DNA of 43,660 nucleotides from an uncultured Roseburia sp. (lineage in GTDB: Bacteria > Bacillota > Clostridia > Lachnospirales > Lachnospiraceae): assembly GCA_930989305.1 (NCBI GenBank), contig CAKNLF010000004.1, positions 1-43,660 on the forward strand, in the 5' to 3' direction. Below the pieces are notes generated by a model, which saw only the letters and a list, made by a program, of their open reading frames with translations, had not been told where the DNA came from and did no database searches. Below, piece by piece: positions 7,157 to 13,565 of this stretch (position 1 is its first letter; the number at the start of each line of letters is the position of its first letter). The translations under genes and the position numbers were made by a program.

Positions 7157-9937
7157 ATGGGAAATACGTCTGAATATAAGGATGCTCCACGGGGAAAAAA
7201 CACATCCGGTCATGTATGCATAGGTCTGCTGGCCCATGTGGACGCAGGCAAGACAACGCTGGCGGAGAGTATGCTCTACCATTGCAGAGATATCCGCAAA
7301 CCGGGCCGGGTGGATCATAAAGACGCGTTTCTGGATACGTATGATCTGGAACGGGAAAGAGGCATAACCATATTTTCCAAACAGGCGCGGCTGTCTCTTG
7401 GCAAATGGAAGGCGGATCTTTTGGACACGCCGGGACATGTGGATTTTTCCGCTGAGATGGAGCGGACGCTGCAGGTGCTGGACTACGCTGTTTTGGTGAT
7501 CGGAGGCATGGCGGGCGTGCAGGGGCATGTGCAGACCTTGTGGCATCTGCTGGAACAATACAAAATACCGGTGTTTTTATTTGTGAATAAAATGGATCAG
7601 CCGGGAAGCGATAAAAATGCGATCCTGGAAGAGTTAAAAAACAGGCTGGATCAGCGGTGCACGGATTTTTCCCCGGAACAGGATCGGGATGTCCTGGAGG
7701 AAAATATTGCGGTCTGTGAGGAAGGTCTGCTGGAGCGGTATCTGGAATCCGGTGAGATTTCCCGGGACGATATCCGGGATCTGATCAAAAAGCGGAAGAT
7801 CTTTCCGTGCTGGTTCGGTTCCGCGCTGAAGCAGCAGGGAGTGGATCATTTTCTGGAGGGAATTGAAACGCTCATAGAGGCGCCGTCCTATCCGGCAGAA
7901 TTTGGAGCCCGGGTATATAAGATCGGAAGAGACCCTCAGGGCAGCCGGCTGACTTACATGAAGATCACGGGAGGGACTCTGAAAGTAAAGATGCGGCTGG
8001 ACAACCGGCTGCCGGGAGGCGAAGGAGCCACCATTGACGGCCGGGAGCCCTGGGAAGAGAAAGCGGATCAGATACGGATCTATTCCGGGGCGGGATATGA
8101 GACCGCTCAGGAAGTGCCAGCCGGCGCGGTATGCGCGGTAACAGGTCTTTCCCACACCTATGCGGGGGAAGGACTTGGCAATCAGGAGAAATGTTTGGAG
8201 CCAGTGTTGGAACCGGTGCTTTTGTACCAGCTGATCCTGCCGGAGGGCTGCGATCCCAGACAACTGTACGGGAAACTGCGCCAGCTGGAGGAAGAAGAAC
8301 CTCAGCTGCGCATTGCCTGGAAGCCGCAGCTGGAAGAAATCCATGTGCAGGTCATGGGAGAAGTGCAGACAGAGATCTTAAAGAGGCTGATCTTTGACCG
8401 GTTTGGCGTAGAAGTGGAATTTGGCGCCGGCAGCATTGTGTATAAAGAAACCATTGCCGATCGAGTAGAAGGCGTGGGACATTTTGAGCCGCTGCGCCAT
8501 TATGCGGAAGTGCACCTGATCCTGGAACCGGGAGCGCCGGGCAGCGGGATACAGATCGCGGCTGCCTGCAGTGAAGATATGCTGGATCGAAACTGGCAGC
8601 GGCTGATCCTGACGCATTTGAAAGAAAAGAAACATCTGGGCGTGCTGACCGGTTCGCCTGTCACGGATATCAAGATCACTCTGGCAGCGGGAAAAGCGCA
8701 TAAGAAGCATACCGAGGGCGGTGATTTTCGACAGGCCACTTACCGGGCGGTGCGCCAGGGACTGCGAAAGGCGCAAAGCGTCCTGCTGGAGCCTGTGTAC
8801 GCCTTTCGTCTGGAAGTGCCCGGACAGATGATCGGACGGGCGATGTCCGATATCCAGAAAATGTGCGGAAGCTTTGAGCCGCCTCAGACCCGGGGAGATA
8901 CCGGGGTGCTCACAGGCACTGTGCCTGCGGCCTGTATGGGCAGCTATCCGGCTGAGGTGGCAGCCTATACAAAAGGTACGGGAAAGCTGTTTTATACGCT
9001 GAAAGGGTATGAGCCCTGCCACAATGCCCAGGAAGTGATAGAAGCCATCGGCTACGATCCCCAGGCGGATACGGAAAATCCGTCGGATTCCGTATTCTGC
9101 GCCCATGGGGGAGGCTTTCATGTGCCATGGGATCAGGTGGAAGAACATATGCATCTGGAAAGCGTGCTGGAAAAAGCGGCGCCGGTCCGAAGGACAGCGC
9201 CCCAAAAGGCCGGAAAAGATTTCTGGCAGGATGAAAAAGAACTGGAAGCTATTTTTGAGCGCACCTACGGACCGGTCAAAAGAAAACATACCGCGTTTCG
9301 CAAGAGCGCCGGGAATCAGGGAACCGGAACCGGACCGGGACGCGTAAAAGAAACTTCCGGGAAAAAGGTCTATGAAAAAGAATATCTGCTGGTGGACGGA
9401 TACAACATTATCTTTGCCTGGGAAGAACTGAAGGATCTGGCGAAAGAAAATCTGGAAGCGGCCAGAGGAAAGCTGGCGGATATTTTGTGCAACTATCAGG
9501 GATATAAAAAGTGTACGCTGATCCTGGTATATGACGCCTACCGGGTGTCTGGCAATCCGGGATCGGTACAGAAGTACCACAATATCTATGTGGTGTATAC
9601 AAAGGAAGCCGAGACCGCGGATCAGTATATTGAGAAAACCGTCCATGAGATCGGCAGAAAGTATCAGGTGACAGTAGCTACCTCAGACGCGCTGGAACAG
9701 GTGATCATCCTGGGACAGGGAGGACAGCGGCTGTCAGCTTCCGGCCTGCGCGATGAGATCGCGTATACGCTTCAGCAGATGAGGGAAGAGTATCTGGAGC
9801 AGGAAAGCAGTGAGAAAACCCGGCTGTTTGAGTCTATGCCGGAAACGCTGGCGGACCTGATGGAAGATGTACGGCTGGGGAAAAAGACGTTTGTGGACAA
9901 AAAGAGCAAAACAGATCCGGATCCGAAAAAAGGATAA
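7157..9937 (+). CDS. Ribosomal-protection-type GTPase fused to NYN/Rae1-like RNase
   Basis: The 926-residue protein starts with an EF-G-like translational GTPase of the Tet(M)/Tet(O) kind: G1 AHVDAGKT (26-33), G2 RGITIF, G3 DTPGHVDF, G4 NKMD, then domains II-V. Its domain IV loop reads HKKHTEGGDF (about 515-524) where Tet(M) has YSPVST, so tetracycline eviction is doubtful. After a basic linker (about 700-738), residues 740-890 form a second domain with LLVDGYNIIFAW, LILVYDAYRVSG, TADQYIEK and VATSDALEQV. This matches the YacP/Rae1 NYN family; B. subtilis Rae1 cleaves mRNA in the ribosomal A site. A ribosome-targeted GTPase-nuclease is therefore inferred. Tet(M) is about 640 residues, so the extension is real. 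ATG 7157 follows AGAAAGGGG. Confidence 0.88.
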   Translation: MGNTSEYKDAPRGKNTSGHVCIGLLAHVDAGKTTLAESMLYHCRDIRKPGRVDHKDAFLDTYDLERERGITIFSKQARLSLGKWKADLLDTPGHVDFSAEMERTLQVLDYAVLVIGGMAGVQGHVQTLWHLLEQYKIPVFLFVNKMDQPGSDKNAILEELKNRLDQRCTDFSPEQDRDVLEENIAVCEEGLLERYLESGEISRDDIRDLIKKRKIFPCWFGSALKQQGVDHFLEGIETLIEAPSYPAEFGARVYKIGRDPQGSRLTYMKITGGTLKVKMRLDNRLPGGEGATIDGREPWEEKADQIRIYSGAGYETAQEVPAGAVCAVTGLSHTYAGEGLGNQEKCLEPVLEPVLLYQLILPEGCDPRQLYGKLRQLEEEEPQLRIAWKPQLEEIHVQVMGEVQTEILKRLIFDRFGVEVEFGAGSIVYKETIADRVEGVGHFEPLRHYAEVHLILEPGAPGSGIQIAAACSEDMLDRNWQRLILTHLKEKKHLGVLTGSPVTDIKITLAAGKAHKKHTEGGDFRQATYRAVRQGLRKAQSVLLEPVYAFRLEVPGQMIGRAMSDIQKMCGSFEPPQTRGDTGVLTGTVPAACMGSYPAEVAAYTKGTGKLFYTLKGYEPCHNAQEVIEAIGYDPQADTENPSDSVFCAHGGGFHVPWDQVEEHMHLESVLEKAAPVRRTAPQKAGKDFWQDEKELEAIFERTYGPVKRKHTAFRKSAGNQGTGTGPGRVKETSGKKVYEKEYLLVDGYNIIFAWEELKDLAKENLEAARGKLADILCNYQGYKKCTLILVYDAYRVSGNPGSVQKYHNIYVVYTKEAETADQYIEKTVHEIGRKYQVTVATSDALEQVIILGQGGQRLSASGLRDEIAYTLQQMREEYLEQESSEKTRLFESMPETLADLMEDVRLGKKTFVDKKSKTDPDPKKG

Positions 9938-10002
9938 AAAGAAAACGCGTGTCAAAGTCTGGATGTCTGAGCAAAAAAAGGAAATAATAGATACATATCA
10001 GG

Positions 10003-10038
10003 GACATTTCTCTGGGGCCTGACAGAGAAATGTCTTTT
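10003..10038 (+). terminator. Hairpin terminator after the GTPase-NYN gene
   Basis: GACATTTCTCT (10003-10013) and AGAGAAATGTC (10024-10034) form a perfect 11-bp stem with a 10-nt loop, followed by only four T. It could also act as an attenuator in the recombinase leader, as it ends 40 bp before that gene. Confidence 0.6.
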
Positions 10039-10078
10039 ATCATGTCCTGAAATCACAGACACAGTAAGGAGGAACAAT

Positions 10079-10738
10079 ATGAATCTATACGGATACGTGA
10101 GAGTATCATCCAGAGACCAGAATACAGCCAGACAGCTGGACGCGCTGAAACCTTATGAGATCCCTGAGAAGCATCTGTATATCGACAGACAGTCAGGAAA
10201 GGATTTCAGGCGGCCGGCCTATGAGAAACTGATCCGGCGCCTGCAGGAAGGGGATCTGCTGATCGTAAAGAGCATAGATAGGCTGGGCAGAAATTATGAC
10301 GAGATCCTGCGGCAGTGGAGGATCATCACAAAAGAGATCCGGGCGGATATCCTGATCGTGGACATGCCGCTTTTGGATACCCGGGCAAAAGATAAAAATC
10401 TGACGGGCACCTTTATCGCAGACCTGGTGCTCCAGATCCTTGCTTATGTGGCCCAGTCCGAGCGGGAAAATATCAGACAGCGGCAGGCGGAAGGCATCAA
10501 GGCCGCAAAGGAACGGGGCGTCCGGTTCGGCAGAGCCCCGGTGGAAATGTCGGATGCCTTCGGATTTTATAGAAGCCAGTGGGAAAAAGGAGAGATCTCC
10601 ACCCGTTCGGCGGCCCGGGCGGGCAATGACCGGATCCGCATAGAACCGGTCAGCTGGGCAGAAGGGGTGACTGCAAAAATAGAGGATCTGATTTTTCGGG
10701 TCTTTGAAAAAAGAGGGTGTCTGAAAAGCCGGATATGA
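10079..10738 (+). CDS. Small serine recombinase (resolvase/invertase family)
   Basis: The 219-residue protein has the serine recombinase catalytic domain: YVRVSSRDQN with the nucleophile at S10 (or S11), KSIDRLGRNYDEIL, and the long E helix SERENIRQRQAEGIKAAKERG followed by GRAP. These enzymes cut and rejoin DNA through a phosphoserine. The C-terminal helix-turn-helix expected after GEISTRSAAR is not canonical: the text GNDRIRIEPVSWAEG replaces the usual LGIS-T-FYRW pattern, and about 30 further residues follow, which hints at compensated frameshifts or divergence. The start ATG 10079 has TAAGGAGG at 10065-10072. No insertion-sequence ends or target inversion sites are visible nearby. Confidence 0.85.
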   Translation: MNLYGYVRVSSRDQNTARQLDALKPYEIPEKHLYIDRQSGKDFRRPAYEKLIRRLQEGDLLIVKSIDRLGRNYDEILRQWRIITKEIRADILIVDMPLLDTRAKDKNLTGTFIADLVLQILAYVAQSERENIRQRQAEGIKAAKERGVRFGRAPVEMSDAFGFYRSQWEKGEISTRSAARAGNDRIRIEPVSWAEGVTAKIEDLIFRVFEKRGCLKSRI

Positions 10739-10753
10739 CTTTTCAGACACCCT
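10714..10753 (-). terminator. Long perfect hairpin, terminator for the minus-strand fprA gene
   Basis: AGGGTGTCTGAAAAG (10714-10728) and its exact complement (10739-10753) form a 15-bp stem. On the minus strand it is followed by CTTTTTTC, so it ends the flavodiiron transcript. On the plus strand it overlaps the recombinase stop codon but lacks a T run. Confidence 0.75.
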
Positions 10754-10775
10754 TATTGCGTTGGACAACGCGAGA

Positions 10776-10803
10776 GTTCCGTCATCGGAACGTTTTGTTT
10801 TTT
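10776..10803 (+). terminator. Plus-strand terminator after the recombinase
   Basis: GTTCCG (10776-10781) and CGGAAC (10786-10791) form a short stem with loop TCAT, followed by GTTTTGTTTTTT. A second small hairpin GCGTT/AACGC sits at 10758-10771. Confidence 0.55.
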
Positions 10804-10819
10804 GGAAAACCACTTAATT

Positions 10820-12670
10820 TTACAGCGGTTCAAAATCTTCTACGCCGTGTTTGCACAGCGGGCAGATGAAGTCCGGTGGAAGTTCATCCCCTTCGTATAC
10901 ATAACCGCAGATCTTGCAGACAAATCCTTTTTTCTTTTCATCCAGCTGCTGCGGCTTCGGTTTGATATGATCGAAGTAGTAGGTATAAGTTACGGATGGG
11001 TCCTCAGACAGAACGACAGCTTCTGTGATCTCAGCCACAAACAGGGTGTGTGTGCCGTAATCCAGCGCGTCGATCACTTTTCCGGAGATGCACGCATTGC
11101 TGTATTGAGGAATATAAGCAAGGCCGTTGGCGCTTCTTGCGTATTCTATATCCGCGAATTTGTCCACATCTTTTCCGCTCTGGAAACCGAAGTGCTGGAA
11201 GATCTTGAACGGTACGGCTTCTGTCAGTACGGATACGTTGAACTGGCCGGTCTTTAAGATCATATCATGTGTGTAGTTCGCTTTATTTACCGCGATGGTA
11301 AGCCGTTTCGGCGTATCAGTCAGCTGAGTCACCGTGTTGATGATGCAGCCGTTATCCTTATCGCCGTCTTTGGCGGTAAGCACAAACAGACCATAGGAAA
11401 GTTTGAATAAAGCGTTCTGATCCACAACTGCTTCTGCAGCGGCTGTTTCATTGGCCTTTTTGGGATCAAACCGGGGGATAGTAGCGCAGATGGCGGAAAC
11501 AAGAGCGTTGATGTCGTCTTCCTGAGATGGTTTCAGAGAAGATTTCAGGGAAACTGTTTCATCCAGGATGTTCATGTCTTTGCAGCCTTCCATGATCTCA
11601 CGCATGAGTTTGCCGCTGGTAGCAGCCCAGGAACCGTTTTCCACAAAAGCAACAGTACGTTTCTGGATATTGTGAGCAGCCAGGTCTCTTAAAAGTTCCT
11701 CCATGCTTACGAAAATACCTGCGTTGTAAGTGGTTGACGCAAATAACAGATGGCTCCAGCGGAATGCTGCCGCGATGATATCGGAAGCCGGTGTAACGGA
11801 TACGTCATACATAACCGTTTTGATCCCTGCGTCACGGAGACGGCAGGCGATGATCTCAGCGGTATTTTCCGTATTGCCGTAAACGGAAGCATAGGCGATC
11901 ATAACGCCGGTATCTTCCGGTGTATAGGTAGCCCATTTTACATATTTATCTACATAATCGCTGATATGGCTTCTCCATACAAAACCGTGGAGCGGGCAGA
12001 TCATGTTGATCTCCAGTCCGGAAGCTTTTTTCAGAAGGGCCTGTACCTGAGTGCCGTATTTTCCTACGATGTTGCAGTAGTATCTGCGGGCTTCATCCAT
12101 ATAGTCCCGTTCAAAATTGACTTCATCGGCGAACATAGCGCCGTTTAACGCGCCGAATGTACCGAAAGCGTCTGCGGAAAACAGGATCTTGTCCACAGAG
12201 TCGTAAGTAACCATAACTTCCGGCCAGTGTACCATAGGAGCCATAACAAAATTCAGCGTGTGATGTCCGGTCTCAAAAGTGTCTCCTTCTTTTACCAGAT
12301 GGGCGCGGCTGTCTACGTCAAACTCAAAGAACTGTTTCATCATGGCAGCGGTTTTGGCGTTGCAGATGATCTGCACCTGAGGATAACGCAGCATCAGCTC
12401 GGCAAGGGTAGCGGAGTGATCCGGTTCCATATGCTGTACCACTACATAGTCAAGGCTGCGGCCCTGGAGTACATGGGCGATATTTTCAAAAAACACAGAT
12501 GTAACAGCTTTATCTACCGTATCAAACAGAACGGTCTTGTCATCCATCAGCAGATAGGAGTTGTAAGAAACTCCATCCGGAACGGAATATACGCCTTCAA
12601 ACATGGCCAGTCTTCGGTCGTTGCCGCCGACCCAGGTAAGATCATCTGTAATCTTTTTTGTGCAATACAT
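10820..12670 (-). CDS. fprA: Flavodiiron protein with flavin reductase and rubredoxin domains
   Basis: The 616-residue protein has four domains in order: a metallo-beta-lactamase-like diiron domain with HMEPDH and later His/Asp ligands (APMVHWPE, SADAFG, CPLHGF), a flavodoxin domain (IAYASVYGNTENTAE), a flavin reductase-like FMN domain (about 415-560), and a C-terminal rubredoxin with CKICGY and CPLCKHG. Flavodiiron proteins reduce O2 to water or NO to N2O in anaerobes. The fused domains would let it take electrons more directly from NAD(P)H. A longer ORF from 12814 runs through the promoter; ATG at 12668-12670 follows GAAGGAGATG on the minus strand. A free rubredoxin gene lies 351 bp upstream, in the opposite direction. 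Confidence 0.93.
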   Translation of the reverse strand: MYCTKKITDDLTWVGGNDRRLAMFEGVYSVPDGVSYNSYLLMDDKTVLFDTVDKAVTSVFFENIAHVLQGRSLDYVVVQHMEPDHSATLAELMLRYPQVQIICNAKTAAMMKQFFEFDVDSRAHLVKEGDTFETGHHTLNFVMAPMVHWPEVMVTYDSVDKILFSADAFGTFGALNGAMFADEVNFERDYMDEARRYYCNIVGKYGTQVQALLKKASGLEINMICPLHGFVWRSHISDYVDKYVKWATYTPEDTGVMIAYASVYGNTENTAEIIACRLRDAGIKTVMYDVSVTPASDIIAAAFRWSHLLFASTTYNAGIFVSMEELLRDLAAHNIQKRTVAFVENGSWAATSGKLMREIMEGCKDMNILDETVSLKSSLKPSQEDDINALVSAICATIPRFDPKKANETAAAEAVVDQNALFKLSYGLFVLTAKDGDKDNGCIINTVTQLTDTPKRLTIAVNKANYTHDMILKTGQFNVSVLTEAVPFKIFQHFGFQSGKDVDKFADIEYARSANGLAYIPQYSNACISGKVIDALDYGTHTLFVAEITEAVVLSEDPSVTYTYYFDHIKPKPQQLDEKKKGFVCKICGYVYEGDELPPDFICPLCKHGVEDFEPL

Positions 12671-12708
12671 GTGTTCATCTCCTTCTTTTTCTTTCCTTAT
12701 AATAGCTG

Positions 12709-12750
12709 GGGTATAGAAATAATATACCCGGTTTTGCGAATAAGTCGCAA
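12709..12750. promoter_or_regulatory. Two stacked palindromes over the fprA promoter
   Basis: GGGTATA-N7-TATACCC (12709-12729) covers the -10 region and TTGCGA-N5-TCGCAA (12734-12750) covers the -35 region of the minus-strand promoter. Both are perfect in their arms. They are likely operators for one or two dimeric regulators, perhaps a redox or nitrosative stress sensor; the regulator cannot be named. Confidence 0.6.
12721..12750 (-). promoter_or_regulatory. fprA promoter
   Basis: On the minus strand TTGCGA (12750-12745), an 18-bp spacer and TATATT (12726-12721) lie about 50 bp before the fprA start. Confidence 0.55.
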
Positions 12751-12753
12751 AGA

Positions 12754-12779
12754 GGATCCTGTGGAGCAGGCTCCTTTTT
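12754..12779 (+). terminator. Plus-strand terminator-like hairpin upstream of fprA
   Basis: GGATCCTG (12754-12761) pairs with CAGGCTCC (12767-12774) with one mismatch, then five T. No plus-strand gene precedes it, so it may stop transcription antisense to fprA. The rest of 12780-12910 holds only small inverted repeats (ATGAAA/TTTCAT at 12846-12862, GTTG/CAAC at 12892-12905). Confidence 0.4.
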
Positions 12780-12912
12780 ATAGACATCATACTACAGAAT
12801 TTCCCGGAAGTCACTGCCCTTTCTTAAAATCTTGCGGAAACAGGTATGAAAAACGGTTTCATGCAAAAAATAGAAAAAAAGATGAAAAATGGTTGTAAAT
12901 GCAACAGACTAC

Positions 12913-12942
12913 TGGACAGGTTTTGTATTATTATGCTATCAT
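12913..12942 (+). promoter_or_regulatory. Promoter of the rubredoxin gene
   Basis: TGGACA, 18 bp, then TGC-TATCAT as an extended -10. A second candidate -10, TATAAT, lies at 12957-12962. Confidence 0.5.
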
Positions 12943-13021
12943 ATAAAAGGCAATCGTATAATCTGTAAGGATTTATACACGGATAAAATAAAATTTGAAT
13001 TTATTAAGGAGGACAATAGAA

Positions 13022-13180
13022 ATGAAAGTATATGTATGTGACGTATGCGGATGGGAATATGACGAGGCGAAAGGCGATCCGGATTTAGGAATCGCTCCGG
13101 GTACAAAATTTGAAGATCTGCCAGCAGACTTTGAATGTCCCCTGTGCGGAGTAGGAAAAGATTCTTTTTCTGAAAAATAA
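13022..13180 (+). CDS. Rubredoxin
   Basis: The 52-residue protein is a complete rubredoxin: [16 protein letters not shown], the FEDLP segment, then [11 protein letters not shown]. The two CxxC pairs bind one iron that shuttles single electrons in the cytosol. The neighbouring flavodiiron protein is a probable electron acceptor, although it also carries its own rubredoxin domain. A longer frame from 12995 exists, but ATG 13022 has AAGGAGGA at 13006-13013 and gives the standard length. Confidence 0.96.
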   Translation: MKVYVCDVCGWEYDEAKGDPDLGIAPGTKFEDLPADFECPLCGVGKDSFSEK

Positions 13181-13191
13181 AAAATTTGAAA

Positions 13192-13224
13192 GGCTGTCTG
13201 CCCTTTGCAGACAGTCTTTTTTTT
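13192..13224 (+). terminator. Rho-independent terminator after rubredoxin
   Basis: GGCTGTCTGC (13192-13201) pairs with GCAGACAGTC (13207-13216) and is followed by eight T. Confidence 0.9.
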
Positions 13225-13264
13225 CGCAAAATGTGAAAAATACATGAATCTGAAAAAAATTTGC

Positions 13265-13293
13265 TTGCAAAATGAGGAAAAAGCGGATATAGT
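13265..13293 (+). promoter_or_regulatory. Promoter of the riboswitch-ATPase transcript
   Basis: TTGCAA, a 17-bp spacer and TATAGT. Transcription would start near 13300, about 30 nt before the aptamer. Confidence 0.65.
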
Positions 13294-13332
13294 AGGAAAA
13301 GGCAAATACAAACAAAATGGATTTGGAATGCA

Positions 13333-13412
13333 GAAGAGGGAGTAGTCAAAATACATTGTCGTCATCACGGTTTATCCCGGCAATGTATACCCGTGCGGTG
13401 ACAAGACTTTTC
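13333..13412 (+). ncRNA. yybP-ykoY (Mn2+) riboswitch aptamer
   Basis: The segment has the order of conserved elements of the yybP-ykoY motif: a P1 strand GAAGAG (13333-13338) running into GGGAGTAG, then TACATTG, TCGTCATCACGG, CCCGGCAATGTA, and GACAAGACTTTTC at the 3' side. TACATTG (13352-13358) pairs with CAATGTA (13381-13387). GAAGAG pairs with CTTTTC (13407-13412) to close P1. This class senses Mn2+ and usually turns expression on. It stands in the 5' leader of a P-type cation ATPase, a known target class. Confidence 0.85.
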
Positions 13413-13465
13413 GTGTATGTGTTTTTGGTATTCTATAAAAATACATACACGAGAAGTCTTTTTTT
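13403..13465 (+). terminator. Riboswitch expression platform terminator
   Basis: The strand from AAGACTTTTCGTGTATGTG (from 13403) pairs with ATACATACACGAGAAGTCTT (13441-13460), followed by a T run to 13465. Its left strand includes CTTTTC, which also closes the aptamer P1. The two structures are mutually exclusive, so Mn2+ binding should block termination. Confidence 0.85.
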
Positions 13466-13565
13466 GTACAGTAAATATTTACATGTCTGAAAGGACAGAA
13501 TATTTTGTGTGGAAAATAACAGGACCGCACATAGGAGCATTGAAAAGATAAAAAGGAGGCAAAAA

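Noticed and set aside
7157-9937. Tetracycline resistance gene tet(M/O/W)
   Set aside because: GTPase motifs match, but the domain IV loop lacks YSPVST and the protein carries a nuclease-like extension, so resistance is not claimed.
10802-11257. Plus-strand ORF opposite fprA
   Set aside because: It is antisense to the well-supported flavodiiron coding sequence and has no recognisable protein features.
12671-12814. N-terminal extension of the flavodiiron protein
   Set aside because: The extension would include the promoter and palindromes; ATG 12670 has a strong ribosome binding site and the family's usual N-terminus.
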